The notes beneath the pieces were generated by a model. The model made no database searches and was not told the DNA's origin. It saw nothing but the letters and a program-made list of their open reading frames with translations. Both the position numbers and the translations under genes were made by a program. A DNA stretch of 64,000 bases from Shewanella nanhaiensis (lineage in GTDB: Bacteria; Pseudomonadota; Gammaproteobacteria; Enterobacterales; Shewanellaceae). Numbering within the stretch: the stretch's first letter is position 1; every line of letters begins with the position of its first letter. Where the stretch lies: positions 248,001-312,000 of the forward strand of contig NZ_JAHZST010000003.1 of the NCBI RefSeq assembly GCF_019457885.1. The letters are read 5' to 3'. Below, in pieces: positions 16,713-26,777 of this stretch.

Positions 16713-17840
16713 ATGAGTCTCTCGCCACTTGAGCGCTATCAATACAAACTCACTCAATCAGACTTTGCCTATGATCCTGTTCAGCTCCATAGCGTTACTC
16801 AGCTAGAACTTCTCTATCAAGCCCTTAAAGCCCCCTCTTCTCAAAAAGCTTTGGGACTCTATCTCTGGGGCGATGTAGGGCGCGGTAAAACTATGTTGAT
16901 GGATCTTTTCTGTGAAGCGGCGACAGATCTATTAGATCAGCCTCCTCTTAGGCTGCACTTTCACCGTTTTATGGCCCGTATGCATAAAGAGATGATGCAG
17001 GAATCTGGCAACACAGACCCCTTAAAACGAATCGCTAAGCGTATCGCCTCTGAAACTAAGCTTATCTGCTTTGATGAGTTTTTTGTCTCAGATATTGGCG
17101 ATGCCATGATCTTAGGCACCCTTTTTAGCACTCTTTTTGAACTCGATGTGGTGCTCGTTGCGACCTCAAATATCCCCATTACACGCCTGTATGAAAATGG
17201 CCTACAGAGACAAAGGTTTGAGCCCACCGTCAGATTATTAGCGCAGCATACTCAAGAGATACATCTTAATGGAGAGCATGATCACCGACTTAGGTATCTG
17301 AACTACCATCAAACCTACTTTCTCGAGCCTAAGTCAGATTTCTCCACTCTATTTGAGCAGTTAAGTTCAGACTCTGTTAGCAGTAATCAACCCCTGATGA
17401 TCTTAGGCAGGCCCATTGAGGTTATTAAAGCCAACCAAAAACAGGCTTGGCTCGATTTTGACGCCCTGTGTAATGGCCCACGATCGCAGCTAGATTATAT
17501 TGAGTTGGCTAGCCGTTTTGAGGTTATCCTGCTTAGTGATATTCCCCCTCTTGGCGGAGAGCCCAGAGGCTGGATCCGTGCCCGCGGCACAGAGGATGGT
17601 TGCCAGGCTACCCAAACAGGCGAGAGGCAACTCAATTATGCGGTAAATGACGATCCTGCAAGGCGATTTATCAGCCTAGTCGATGAGCTTTACGATCAAG
17701 GCGTCGCGCTCTATCTTAGCGCGTCAGTGGCACTTGAAGAGCTCTATATTGGTGGAGCACTCAGCTTTGAATTTAAGCGAACTTATAGCCGTTTAACAGA
17801 GATGCAGTCACTTGAGTATTTAAGTTTTAAAACCCTGTAA
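16713..17840 (+). CDS. zapE: cell division protein ZapE (AFG1-like ATPase)
   Basis: AFG1/ZapE-family P-loop ATPase of 375 residues, the usual length. Walker A GDVGRGKTMLMD near residue 53, Walker B LICFDEFFV near 120, sensor region LVATSNIPITRLYENGLQR near 150, and the C-terminal ALYLSASVALEELY. In E. coli ZapE destabilises FtsZ polymers with ATP during late division. It stands alone here, between a - strand gene and a lipoprotein gene. No clear ribosome site is visible before ATG 16713. If the genome has another zapE beside rplM-rpsI this would be a second copy; that cannot be seen here. Confidence 0.92.
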   Translation: MSLSPLERYQYKLTQSDFAYDPVQLHSVTQLELLYQALKAPSSQKALGLYLWGDVGRGKTMLMDLFCEAATDLLDQPPLRLHFHRFMARMHKEMMQESGNTDPLKRIAKRIASETKLICFDEFFVSDIGDAMILGTLFSTLFELDVVLVATSNIPITRLYENGLQRQRFEPTVRLLAQHTQEIHLNGEHDHRLRYLNYHQTYFLEPKSDFSTLFEQLSSDSVSSNQPLMILGRPIEVIKANQKQAWLDFDALCNGPRSQLDYIELASRFEVILLSDIPPLGGEPRGWIRARGTEDGCQATQTGERQLNYAVNDDPARRFISLVDELYDQGVALYLSASVALEELYIGGALSFEFKRTYSRLTEMQSLEYLSFKTL

Positions 17841-18054
17841 TTTAGGGAGTATTTCTCTTAACCGCCCAGAGTCCACATCAACTCCTACCACTTAGCAGTC
17901 GCAAGCAAAATCACTTTAAAATCAATTAAATAATTGATAAATCGGCACCTAAACAGTAGAAGCCAAGGGCGTTATTTTCAGTTCGAAAACATTTGCATTT
18001 TCACTGAATCGAACAAAACTTAATAGATGGGGAATACGCTTTAGGAGGGTAAAA

Positions 18055-20298
18055 ATGATCAAACAAAGCCTCACATCTCTTTTGTTATTCTGCACACTAC
18101 TGACCGCATGTGAACCGGATCCTCTCGTGCGCCGCCAGGTCAAAGGTATCGCCCCCATGGGCAGTGAAAAACCTATTCTAGCGGTAGAGAAACATATCAG
18201 TTTAACACCAAGACCCGAGGAGAGCTTCTCCTTCCCAATCCCTTTAGGAGGTGTGGGTCCCGTTGATGCTTTATATGCTGGCGAACGCCAATACCCCTTT
18301 TACTGCATGACGATAGATGCGGGTTTAGGACAACCCATTGTCGATAATCAAGATGGAGATGGTGTCACCATCTATGATGATAACCATCAGCCTATTGGCT
18401 TCAGTAAAGATTGCTTGATCACATCACGGATCGATTACTTCTATGCAAAGACCGGCACAGATATCATTCAAGATTATGATATCAACAATCCACCAGCGAG
18501 AGAGCTGATAGCCACAACCAATATCAATGGGGTTGAAGTACCGGAGATCTTTCGCCTTGAGAGAGGCAGTATCAACCGCTACATCTACTACATGATGATG
18601 CTAGTCCCCCAAGACAGCATAGGGGACAGAATGGCTAAAGATTACTGGAATCAAAAACTAATCTACCAATTTAAGGGTGGCGCCAGTATCGGATTTCGTC
18701 AGGGGCGAATGGGGGCACATAGATTTATCAACCGTCGCCACTCTCTGTTAAGGCAAGGCTACGCCGTCATTGGCTCTAGCGGTAACAACACAAGCTACAG
18801 CTACAATATGTTGCTTGCAGAGGACACTGCTAGGCGAGTAAAGAAGCAGTTTACCTCACTCTATGGTGATCCCCTCTATACCTTAGGCATTGGTGGCTCC
18901 GGTGGCGCACTGGCACAATACCTAATCGCACAAAACAGTACAGGTATTCTCGATGGTTTAATGCCTATCTACAGCTACCCTGACATGGTGTCACAATCAA
19001 TATTTCTACTCGATTGTGACCTTCTCCAGCACTATTTTAATGTCACAGATAACGGTAACGAGAAATGGCGGGACTGGGAACAGAGAGAGAAGATAGAGGG
19101 GATGAATGGGATCAATGATTTCGACCATCCCTATACCTTTTTGGTTCCTCTCAATCAGATGATAGCTGGCGCTTGGCCATCGATGCCAAATGGCAGTAGC
19201 GAATGTGTTTACTCCTGGTTTATCGCAGCAACCTTCTTCTACAACCCTAAACAGGGCTTTGTTAAACCTTACTTTTCTGACGAGGTAAAAGAGCAGGTAA
19301 ACTGGACCTACTGGCAAGACTTAGCTCAAATATATGGTACCGATAAACACGGTTTTGCCCGCACAACTTGGGGCAATGAAGGGGTGCAATATGGACTGGT
19401 CGCCTTAAGAAAGGGGGAGATAAGCATCGAAGAGTTTATCAAGCTTAACCAATATATCGGTTCTTGGGTGCCACAAAATAAGATGAAAAAAGAGAGTGCT
19501 ATCACTCCTTTTGGCATGAGATTTCCGCTCTGGCTCAGCCTTTGGAGCCGAAACAATATCACAGAGCCCTCACCTCATACCGCTAAAAGAAAACCTGCCG
19601 ATCCAAAGGCTATCGTGAACGGTTACCGCTATGGACAAGTGTTTATCGGTAAAGCTGAGCTGCCTATTTTAGAGATCCGTCACTACCTAGAGGAGGATCT
19701 TAATATGCACCATACCTCTGCCTCATTTGAGAGCCGTTTGAGGATACAGGAGTATCAAGGGCATAATGATAATCAAGTGATCTGGGTCTCTCACAAAGAG
19801 CATACCCCCATAGACGAAGGGGTGGATTATTTAGATCGTTGGCTTATGACCATCATCGCCTCCGATGACAAAGATCCAGTCAATGCTAAACCTGATTCCC
19901 TGCGTGATACCTGCTTAGGAAGTGAAGGAGAGGTATTACATGAAGGTGAAAATGTTTGGGATGGTGAGTGGAACAACCGCCCTGCTGGGCCCTGCAGCCA
20001 AGTTTATCCTATCTACAGCAATATCCGAGTGCAAGCCGGTGGCCCCTGGGCTGGCAGTATCTTCAAATGCGGACAGATCCCAATATCGCAAGCGATAAAA
20101 CAGGGGGTTTACGGCTCAGTCTCTATCTCACCCTACCAGAAGCAGTTAGAAACGATTTTTCCAGATGGCGTCTGTGACTACTCTCAAGGTGACATAGCCA
20201 GACCCAATATGGGATTAACTCCAAGTCTACAAGCACGAGAGAGCACTACAGATTTAAAAGAGCAATCGGGCAACGATCCATTGAGAATAGAGCAGTAG
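18055..20298 (+). CDS. large lipoprotein, predicted alpha/beta hydrolase (DUF6351-like)
   Basis: 747-residue lipoprotein with lipobox LTAC (Cys19). A nucleophile-elbow-like GIGGSGGALAQYL places a likely catalytic Ser at about 282, within a segment that reads like an alpha/beta hydrolase (preceded by GYAVIGSSGNNTSYSYN, followed by LDGLMPIYSYPDM). The overall look matches the DUF6351 family, whose substrates are not known to me. Late in the protein HNDNQVIWVSHKEHTP may hold the catalytic His. ATG 18055 has AGGAGG 6 bases upstream, a strong site. A 13-base-pair hairpin follows the gene. Acts in the periplasm or at the outer membrane. Confidence 0.75.
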   Translation: MIKQSLTSLLLFCTLLTACEPDPLVRRQVKGIAPMGSEKPILAVEKHISLTPRPEESFSFPIPLGGVGPVDALYAGERQYPFYCMTIDAGLGQPIVDNQDGDGVTIYDDNHQPIGFSKDCLITSRIDYFYAKTGTDIIQDYDINNPPARELIATTNINGVEVPEIFRLERGSINRYIYYMMMLVPQDSIGDRMAKDYWNQKLIYQFKGGASIGFRQGRMGAHRFINRRHSLLRQGYAVIGSSGNNTSYSYNMLLAEDTARRVKKQFTSLYGDPLYTLGIGGSGGALAQYLIAQNSTGILDGLMPIYSYPDMVSQSIFLLDCDLLQHYFNVTDNGNEKWRDWEQREKIEGMNGINDFDHPYTFLVPLNQMIAGAWPSMPNGSSECVYSWFIAATFFYNPKQGFVKPYFSDEVKEQVNWTYWQDLAQIYGTDKHGFARTTWGNEGVQYGLVALRKGEISIEEFIKLNQYIGSWVPQNKMKKESAITPFGMRFPLWLSLWSRNNITEPSPHTAKRKPADPKAIVNGYRYGQVFIGKAELPILEIRHYLEEDLNMHHTSASFESRLRIQEYQGHNDNQVIWVSHKEHTPIDEGVDYLDRWLMTIIASDDKDPVNAKPDSLRDTCLGSEGEVLHEGENVWDGEWNNRPAGPCSQVYPIYSNIRVQAGGPWAGSIFKCGQIPISQAIKQGVYGSVSISPYQKQLETIFPDGVCDYSQGDIARPNMGLTPSLQARESTTDLKEQSGNDPLRIEQ

Positions 20299-20336
20299 CC
20301 GATTAAGCCCCTAGGAGGTTCTTCAAACCTTATGAC

Positions 20337-20365
20337 CGCTATCTGTAACTAAGTTGCAGATAGCG
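20337..20365 (+). terminator. strong hairpin after the DUF6351-like gene
   Basis: CGCTATCTGTAAC (20337-20349), loop TAA, GTTGCAGATAGCG (20353-20365), 13 pairs with one T:G. Only CTTTG follows, so the T run is short. It covers the bases just before a possible TTG start at 20368, which argues that the permease gene starts later. Confidence 0.65.
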
Positions 20366-20433
20366 CTTTGACCTCTATAGCGATCACACATAGAATCACT
20401 TCATCTTTCAGCTCATCACTAAGAGCCAAAATA

Positions 20434-21228
20434 ATGGAATCGAGCATAGATATTGGCTGGTGGCAACTCACTGCTTTTATGTCAGTGCTACTTATCCCTC
20501 TAGCAATAAATCTTAAGCTGCAACTTAAGCTAGGGCGGGAGATATCCATAGCCGTGATCCGTATGACGGTTCAACTTATCCTAGTCGGCCTCTATCTTGA
20601 GTTCCTATTTTCACTCAATAGTTTACTGATCAATGTTATTTGGTTAAGCATTATGGTGCTTATCGGAACCAGCGCTATTATCACTGGCGCTAAACTCCCA
20701 AGGCGAGTGCTGTACCTCCCTGTATTTACCGGCCTAATTATAGGGGTCGCTCCGCTGATGTTTGTTTTGCTTTTCCTGCTGCTCAAACCCCAACCCCTTT
20801 ACAACGCCCAATATCTTATTCCCCTTGCAGGCATGCTTTTGGGGAACTCCTTAAGCGGTAATATTGTTGCCCTACAACGCTTATTTAATGCATTTGACGA
20901 GAAGAAAATGGAGTATGAGGGGATACTTGCTTTAGGAGGCACACCTTACCAAGGGGCTTTCCCCTTTCTGCAGTCTGCACTATCTCAATCCTTAGCTCCC
21001 ATACTGGCCTCGATGACCAGTATGGGGTTGGTGACCCTGCCTGGCATGATGACAGGGCAGATCTTAGGGGGGAGCGATCCCATGTTAGCGGTCAAATATC
21101 AGCTTATTATTCTGGTCGCTATTTTTGTAACCTTAACGGTCTCAGTCACTATATCTTTAACCCTGTCCATTAAGAGAAGCATCACTGACACAGGTTTAAT
21201 AAAGATAAAAAAGATTGCTAACAGGTAA
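20434..21228 (+). CDS. fetB: FetB/YbbM-type ABC transporter permease (UPF0014)
   Basis: About 264 residues with seven or so membrane helices. Family marks are REISIAVIRMTVQLILVG near the start, the conserved LIPLAGMLLGNSLSG, and LPGMMTGQILGGSDPMLAVKYQ. E. coli FetAB exports iron and protects from oxidative stress. ATG 20434 gives the family length; the in-frame TTG 20368 lies against a terminator hairpin. The partner ATPase FetA is not next to it, so the permease is either orphaned or pairs with a subunit elsewhere. Confidence 0.85.
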   Translation: MESSIDIGWWQLTAFMSVLLIPLAINLKLQLKLGREISIAVIRMTVQLILVGLYLEFLFSLNSLLINVIWLSIMVLIGTSAIITGAKLPRRVLYLPVFTGLIIGVAPLMFVLLFLLLKPQPLYNAQYLIPLAGMLLGNSLSGNIVALQRLFNAFDEKKMEYEGILALGGTPYQGAFPFLQSALSQSLAPILASMTSMGLVTLPGMMTGQILGGSDPMLAVKYQLIILVAIFVTLTVSVTISLTLSIKRSITDTGLIKIKKIANR

Positions 21229-21253
21229 AAACAGAGATCAACTAGGCAGTAGA

Positions 21254-21634
21254 TTAAACAAAGAGCGCTATAACACTGCCTACAGTCGCAGCCGCTTTTA
21301 GGAACTGGCCTGCGGTATAGGAGTCATCCTCCTCTTGGTCTACCTTATCGGGGTGATCCATGCCTAATGCACCATAGGCAAAAGACTTTACTCCGCCGCT
21401 CTGTTCACCCTCTTTCGGATCAGTTTGAGTGCTAGTTTGGGTACTAACCTGACTATTGTTGGCTAACTTTTGCTCTCTCTCACTTAGGCTAAGTGCAGCA
21501 GGGGATACCTCAACCTTAGTTGGAGTCACAGTGACCTCTCTAGGTGTAACAGCCTCTTTATTTTGTGTTTGAGATGAGAGCTGATGACGTGGCTCATTCA
21601 TCGGAACAGCGGCACCAATATTTCCAATCACCAT
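21254..21634 (-). CDS. small hypothetical protein with Thr/Glu-rich disordered middle
   Basis: 126 residues. N-terminal MVIGNIGAAVP, a long low-complexity part rich in Thr, Ser, Glu and Gln (about 12-75), then a more ordered C-terminus with FAYGALGMDHPDKVDQEEDDSYTAGQ and a hydrophobic tail (AAATVGSVIALFV). The start at ATG 21634 has AGGA 7 bases upstream; a GTG at 21640 is in frame but has no room for a ribosome site. It may be a small surface or regulatory protein; family not recognised. It converges with the permease gene. Confidence 0.6.
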   Translation of the reverse strand: MVIGNIGAAVPMNEPRHQLSSQTQNKEAVTPREVTVTPTKVEVSPAALSLSEREQKLANNSQVSTQTSTQTDPKEGEQSGGVKSFAYGALGMDHPDKVDQEEDDSYTAGQFLKAAATVGSVIALFV

Positions 21635-21756
21635 TTCCACTTCCTAAAAGCACATCGTGGTATTACGACTAGTAGGAATATAATCCAAAACGTCATACAG
21701 TAAAATATGAAGTTGATGAATAGCTGCAACAATTAGTATCAGTATTAAATATTTCA

Positions 21757-22491
21757 CTAAAACCGATAATCGAGCCTGATAGCAAAATCATCAAAACTGT
21801 CACTATTTAACTCAAAATGCTGCCAATTGAATCGAAAGCTGGCTTTAGCATTTAACTTGTACTCCAAACCAGCTCCCCCATAGGGAGATAGTCCGCTTTG
21901 CTCTCCATACCACTGATTCAGGTTATTATGGGAGTATTGCTTCCAATTAAACCCTCCCAAATGGATGGAGCTTGATAACCGAGGAGTTAACTCATAACGA
22001 TAACCTAATTTGGCTCCCCAACCTTCATATTCCCCAACCTCCTGAGCTAAGCTTTTCCACTCATTAAGCATTAAAACAGGCAGCTCAGAGAATAAAAAGT
22101 TATCTCTACCAAGTGCGATCTGCTCAAAGCCCAACTGCCAATTTGAGCGGCTGGTATAACCGATCTCAAACTGATCTCCCTCTCCCTTAACTCGAAACTC
22201 AAGCCCTAAGTGAGTAGCACTATCATCCTGAACATAGTCACTGCCTTCAAGTATCTGTTGAAGGTAGTAGTTCCTTATCTCCCGACTGACATCGGCTGCC
22301 ATCACACTGTTACACAACAATAGACAAGCTAATAGGCACAGCCAAAAAAGAGGAAAGCCCGTTTTCTCTTTCATTGGTTTAAGGAGGCAATAGGGAGCTT
22401 TAACTCTCTTTTTAGGCACAGAGATAACACTTAAGGTCAGATAATCAGGAGCCATGGCTCCACATTGAGAACGATTTGTGATGGGCTTCAT
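21757..22491 (-). CDS. outer-membrane beta-barrel protein
   Basis: About 244 residues. The second half alternates polar and hydrophobic residues as in an eight-strand barrel (LGYRYELTPRLSSSIHLGGFNW, GGAGLEYKLNAKASFRFNWQHFELN) and ends in DYRF, the aromatic end typical of BamA-inserted barrels. A signal peptide FPLFWLCLLACLLLCNSVMA starts about 45 residues in. ATG 22491 has GGAG 6 bases upstream but leaves a 40-residue leader; ATG 22374 gives a normal signal peptide but no ribosome site. The start is therefore uncertain. Ligand unknown. Confidence 0.7.
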   Translation of the reverse strand: MKPITNRSQCGAMAPDYLTLSVISVPKKRVKAPYCLLKPMKEKTGFPLFWLCLLACLLLCNSVMAADVSREIRNYYLQQILEGSDYVQDDSATHLGLEFRVKGEGDQFEIGYTSRSNWQLGFEQIALGRDNFLFSELPVLMLNEWKSLAQEVGEYEGWGAKLGYRYELTPRLSSSIHLGGFNWKQYSHNNLNQWYGEQSGLSPYGGAGLEYKLNAKASFRFNWQHFELNSDSFDDFAIRLDYRF

Positions 22492-22670
22492 GGGCGACTC
22501 CAAGAACTAAGCTGACGTACTAAGTACACAGCAATAGTCGAGCCAACCAGTACAGTCACATTCGTTTCAATACCTTAAGAGAGCCCCTCATCTAAAGGAC
22601 AAAAATATGCCGCATAATGCGAAGCGTTATACCTAAAAAGTGCCAAAGTGACTCAGCTCCTCATTGAGCT

Positions 22671-22690
22671 AAAAAGAGTAACAATACTCT
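22671..22690 (-). terminator. short terminator at the end of glnE
   Basis: AGAGTA (22675-22680), loop ACAA, TACTCT (22685-22690), with AAAA on the 3' side for the - strand (that is, a T run in the transcript). The stem overlaps the glnE stop codon. Confidence 0.6.
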
Positions 22691-25553
22691 AATCCACTAA
22701 GATCCTCTGATAGATATCCATTACACGATTAGCATGTTCAGCAACTAAGTCTACAGCTAGTTCACCAGGCTTTTGTTGCAATGTCTGCCTATGGCTCTCA
22801 TCACGAAGAAATAGGTATGCTTGAATTAGAGACTCAACATCGGCATGGGCCAGTATTCCCAGCTCACCTAAGCCTGTAAAGATACGGATATTATCTGACC
22901 AAAATGAAAGTTCATTGTGCTGATTAGCATTAGCCAGTACCAAATACTGGGCAATAAACTCAATATCGGCTATCCCGCCAGCGCTCTGTTTCAGATCGAA
23001 ATAGCCGGTTTTTACTTTCAACAGGTGATCACGCATCTTAGTGCGCATATCCCTTACCGCTTTAGCCAAATCAGCCCCGTCTCTTGCAAGCTGCAATACT
23101 TCAGCTCTCAACTCACTAAAACGACTAGATAATCCATTACTACCAAACATAAAGCGAGCACGAACCAGAGCCTGATGCTCCCAAGTCCACGCCTCTTCAC
23201 GTTGATACTCACCAAAGTACTCAATCTCGCTTACCAATAAGCCAGAGGCCCCCGATGGTCTAAGACGCATATCCACCTCATAGAGCTCACCCGACGTTGT
23301 TCGGGTTGAGAATAGGTGGAGGATCCGCTGAGCTAATTTAAGATAGAAGTGCCCAACCTCAATGGGGCGATCACCATCTGTCTCCCCTTGATCTGGATAT
23401 TTTTCCCTAGAAAAACTGTGCAGGAAAACCAGATCGAGATCTGAGCCATAGCCCAGTTCTATCCCCCCCGCTTTCCCATATCCAATCACAGCGAAACCGG
23501 TGACCCCCTCCTCTAAATAAGTGGGAACACCGTGGCGCGCAGTAACCTGTTGCCACGCCTGCATCACCACCTGTTCGATAATGGCCTCAGATAAAAGAGT
23601 AAGATGATCGCTGACCTGACTCACAGGCAGTACACCAGTGACATCTGCGGCGGCAATTTTTAACTGCTGAGACAGTTTAAATTGGCGCAAAGCTTCCATC
23701 TGCTGCTCCATATCCTCCTCAGGCACTCGTAAAAGGTACTGCCTAAGCTCACTGCCGTAGTCATCTAATGAGGTGGTGTCATAGAGCTGAGTGGGATCGA
23801 TAAGTTCATCGAGTAACATGGGAAATTTAGCCAGTTGAGCCGCAATCCAAGGGCTAGCACAACACAGGCTTACCAGCTGTTGGCGCGCTCCAGGGTTTTC
23901 ATAGAGCAGCTCAAGGTAGGTCGTACGAGTTAAGATCTGATCGATCACTTTTGAGACAGAATTGAGTGCATCGGAGGGAACCTGCAGATTGGTAAACTCT
24001 CTCAATAACCAAGGCATCAGCTTGTCCAGCGTATCTCTGCCCCTTGGACCGATACTACGATTAGCAACCGTCTCACGCCAAGATTTGAGCTGTGGCCACA
24101 GCTCAAGATCATCAATCATCTGCTCTTTAATCAAGGTTTGTGCATCATCATCTTCATAGGCGATCCACAACTGCTGAGTCCAAAGATCGGCTCCTTCATC
24201 TTGAGTTCGTCCACCCACGGTCTCAATAAAATGACGATGGATCTTACTCATAGCCGATTCAATATGTGTGCGCAATTCAGCTTCAGAGGCCATCCCCATG
24301 CAGTGACATAGTCGATACCAGTTCAAGCCACTATCAGGCAAGGTTTGTGTTTGTTGATCCCCTATCCCCTGAAGCAGATTTTCAACCCGCCTCAGTAGCA
24401 AATAACTCTGCTTAAGCTCATCGACGGCCAAATACTCTAACTGACCTAGCTGATATAAAGTATCTATTGCAGCAAACAGACTCTGTTGCCTCAATGAAGG
24501 CTCACGCCCTCCACGAATAAGCTGAAAACTTTGCACCACAAACTCAACTTCACGGATCCCGCCCGCGCCCAACTTAATATTATCGGTAAGCTGGCGACGC
24601 CTCACCTCTTGAGTGATAAGTTGCTTCATCTTACGCAGAGACTCGATAGCCGAAAAATCGATATAGCGGCGATAGACAAATGGCCTAAGCATAGAGTGGA
24701 GCTCATCAGAGAAAGCGGTCCAAGGCCCTAAAGCTCTCGCTTTCACCATGGCATAACGTTCCCAATCTCTGCCTTGCTCTTGGTAATAATCTTCAAGTCC
24801 ACTAAAGCTAACAACTAAGGGGCCACTCTCACCATAAGGGCGCAGTCGCATATCAACACGGTAGACAAATCCGTCCACCGTCACTTGATGCAGCATATTG
24901 ACTAAACGTTGCCCCATACGGATAAAGAACTGCTGATTCTCAATCGCTCTTCGGCCCCCTTGAGTCTCACCATGCTCAGGAAAAGTGAAGATAAGATCGA
25001 TATCTGAGGAGAAGTTCAGCTCCCTTCCTCCCAATTTCCCCATACCTAAGATAATAAGTGGCTGAGGATTTCCCTCACTGTCCATCGGGGTGCCATACTG
25101 CTTACAGGCCTGAATATAGAGCCAATCACGGGCTGAGATAATCAGAGCTTCCGCTAACGCGGACAGGTCCAGTAATGAATCTTCTAATGAGGCATAACCT
25201 AAAAAATCCCGCCAAGCCAGACGCACCATCTGTTTATTGCGATAACACCTTAAAACTCGGTTGGCTTCATCTTCACTTTGACACTCACTTAACAAGCCGT
25301 GAAGATCTTTATCAAACTCTGAACGTGAAAGGTTATTGAGCTCACCATTGAAAAGGGAGAGTATCCATTGGGGGTGACGGCATAACTGATCGGCAATAAA
25401 ATCACTCAGACCCATTATGCGATAAAGCTCCTCTCCCTGCTCCTTGGTCAACTCATTGGCAAGTTCAGGGAAAACGTCGTTAATGCGTTGCCAGTAACGA
25501 TCTGCGACTTCAGAAATAATGGCAGACAGTGGCTTGTTACTGATGTTTTCCAT
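22689..25553 (-). CDS. glnE: bifunctional glutamine synthetase adenylyltransferase/adenylyl-removing enzyme GlnE
   Basis: 954 residues, close to the 946 of E. coli. It adds AMP to or removes it from glutamine synthetase in response to PII protein and glutamine. Two nucleotidyltransferase domains are plain: the adenylyl-removase copy with [20 protein letters not shown] near 170-190, and the adenylylase copy with [20 protein letters not shown] near 690-710; each is followed by VDMRLRP and [17 protein letters not shown] helices. ATG 25553 is chosen; the frame also has a TTG at 25574. In E. coli glnE neighbours ygiF and ygiM; both are found 7-11 kb away here. A GACATAATATGTC palindrome lies 50 bases upstream of the start but probably serves the divergent operon. 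Confidence 0.97.
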   Translation of the reverse strand: MENISNKPLSAIISEVADRYWQRINDVFPELANELTKEQGEELYRIMGLSDFIADQLCRHPQWILSLFNGELNNLSRSEFDKDLHGLLSECQSEDEANRVLRCYRNKQMVRLAWRDFLGYASLEDSLLDLSALAEALIISARDWLYIQACKQYGTPMDSEGNPQPLIILGMGKLGGRELNFSSDIDLIFTFPEHGETQGGRRAIENQQFFIRMGQRLVNMLHQVTVDGFVYRVDMRLRPYGESGPLVVSFSGLEDYYQEQGRDWERYAMVKARALGPWTAFSDELHSMLRPFVYRRYIDFSAIESLRKMKQLITQEVRRRQLTDNIKLGAGGIREVEFVVQSFQLIRGGREPSLRQQSLFAAIDTLYQLGQLEYLAVDELKQSYLLLRRVENLLQGIGDQQTQTLPDSGLNWYRLCHCMGMASEAELRTHIESAMSKIHRHFIETVGGRTQDEGADLWTQQLWIAYEDDDAQTLIKEQMIDDLELWPQLKSWRETVANRSIGPRGRDTLDKLMPWLLREFTNLQVPSDALNSVSKVIDQILTRTTYLELLYENPGARQQLVSLCCASPWIAAQLAKFPMLLDELIDPTQLYDTTSLDDYGSELRQYLLRVPEEDMEQQMEALRQFKLSQQLKIAAADVTGVLPVSQVSDHLTLLSEAIIEQVVMQAWQQVTARHGVPTYLEEGVTGFAVIGYGKAGGIELGYGSDLDLVFLHSFSREKYPDQGETDGDRPIEVGHFYLKLAQRILHLFSTRTTSGELYEVDMRLRPSGASGLLVSEIEYFGEYQREEAWTWEHQALVRARFMFGSNGLSSRFSELRAEVLQLARDGADLAKAVRDMRTKMRDHLLKVKTGYFDLKQSAGGIADIEFIAQYLVLANANQHNELSFWSDNIRIFTGLGELGILAHADVESLIQAYLFLRDESHRQTLQQKPGELAVDLVAEHANRVMDIYQRILVD

Positions 25554-25602
25554 GGCAATAATAATCCCTAACAATTATGACAATCGACTTATTATCATTT
25601 AG

Positions 25603-25615
25603 GACATAATATGTC
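25603..25615. promoter_or_regulatory. 13-bp palindromic operator, copy 1 (GACATAATATGTC)
   Basis: GACATA-A-TATGTC between divergent glnE and the lipoprotein gene of the PspA module. The same sequence, or its reverse complement, is found twice at the yjfI promoter about 4 kb downstream (29568-29580 and 29602-29614). It is 190 bases from the lipoprotein gene's ATG and 50 bases from glnE. The binding protein is unknown. Confidence 0.6.
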
Positions 25616-25713
25616 TTTGTGGTAACGAAAATGTGACGTTAAATGGGTCTATAGACCCTGTGACACAAGTTAAATAAAAAAAGAGTACTTTTTAATTCAA
25701 TCTAGAGGTTACT

Positions 25714-25742
25714 ATAACTTAAATCTAGATATATTAAGTTAT
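25714..25742. repeat. AT-rich inverted repeat upstream of the lipoprotein gene
   Basis: ATAACTTAA (25714-25722) and TTAAGTTAT (25734-25742), 11-base spacer holding the palindrome ATCTAGAT (25723-25730). It lies 62 bases before ATG 25805, within the likely promoter or leader. It may be a second regulator site; AT-richness makes chance more likely than for the GACATA palindrome. Confidence 0.35.
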
Positions 25743-25804
25743 GAAATAGATAGCTAAAAATAGATATTTATAATTAACCTCTACCCTATCAAAATGGAGA
25801 AAAC

Positions 25805-26764
25805 ATGGCAGCGATGCTAATACGTGTTCTCACCCTAACATTGCTAATGACCTTAGTCGGTTGTGGCGATGACAGGCCTGATCAAATTGCTAAATATCAG
25901 CAATTGGCAGGCCAGAGAATCGATTCCCTCGGGCAGATGCTCGATAATGGCCAGATCCGCAACGCCACTTTACTGAAACAGTACACTGGTATTTTAGCGA
26001 AACAGCAACCGGATATGGCTCCCCTCTTTAATGAGCTAGCTAAAGACGCGACGCAGCAAGGACCCATGTTTACCTCTTTGGTCCGCCGCTATCAAGAGCT
26101 TAGCGACGCCAACAACTACGTGGATCTCGATCAACAGCTAGCTGAAGCTGAAAATATCTATCAGGCTGCCGATCCTAGCCTCTTTAACGATATGTTGTCC
26201 GATCCTCTTAACGTCGTAGCCGATATGTCTAACGGCGCATTAGCAAGAGTGAACTCAATTAGCCGTGAAGCCGCGGCACTTGCCAACGGTGCGGAAGACT
26301 TTGGCGCAGGCAGCCAACTTGTAGGTAACCCGGGTTACGGCAGCTGGCAAACAGGCTCTAACGGCATGTCTTTTTGGGCTTGGTATGGCATGTATTCCAT
26401 GTTCTCCAATGTGATGCGTGGGCCTATCGGTTACGATCGCTGGTCGAGCCGAAGAAATTATAGCTACTACAATGATGTAGGGCGTTACCGCTACACATCA
26501 CCAAAGCAAGCTAGGGCACAGAACAAGACCTTTGAGCGCACCAAGAAACAGTTCAGTTCCCAAGGGAAGAAGTTTGACAGCCCCTACGCAAAGTCGCGTT
26601 CAGGCTCAACAAGCTTATCCCGTCAAAGCACAAGTACACCTAAGGCTAGCTCAACAGGTAGCAGTAGCAAAAGTGGCAGTAAGTTCCGTTCTAACTACTC
26701 TAAGAACAGTAACTTCCGCAATTCTAACAGTCGCACTACTCGCGGTGTACGCCGAGGAAAATAG
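25805..26764 (+). CDS. lipoprotein with basic Ser-rich tail, first gene of the PspA module
   Basis: 319-residue lipoprotein with lipobox LVGC (Cys20). Residues 25-130 look helical; about 165-215 is Gly/Trp/Tyr-rich (SWQTGSNGMSFWAWYGMYSM); the last 85 residues are Ser-, Lys-, Arg- and Asn-rich and probably disordered. GGAGA lies 4 bases before ATG. E. coli yjf operons also include a lipoprotein (YjfM), but I cannot say these are related. The next gene starts 13 bases after the stop. Likely envelope partner of the DUF350 protein; function unknown. Confidence 0.75.
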   Translation: MAAMLIRVLTLTLLMTLVGCGDDRPDQIAKYQQLAGQRIDSLGQMLDNGQIRNATLLKQYTGILAKQQPDMAPLFNELAKDATQQGPMFTSLVRRYQELSDANNYVDLDQQLAEAENIYQAADPSLFNDMLSDPLNVVADMSNGALARVNSISREAAALANGAEDFGAGSQLVGNPGYGSWQTGSNGMSFWAWYGMYSMFSNVMRGPIGYDRWSSRRNYSYYNDVGRYRYTSPKQARAQNKTFERTKKQFSSQGKKFDSPYAKSRSGSTSLSRQSTSTPKASSTGSSSKSGSKFRSNYSKNSNFRNSNSRTTRGVRRGK

Positions 26765-26777
26765 GTAAGGAACCCAC

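Noticed and set aside
18055..20298. Tannase/feruloyl esterase assignment for the 747-residue lipoprotein
   Set aside because: Only the nucleophile elbow is similar; I saw no further tannase family marks.
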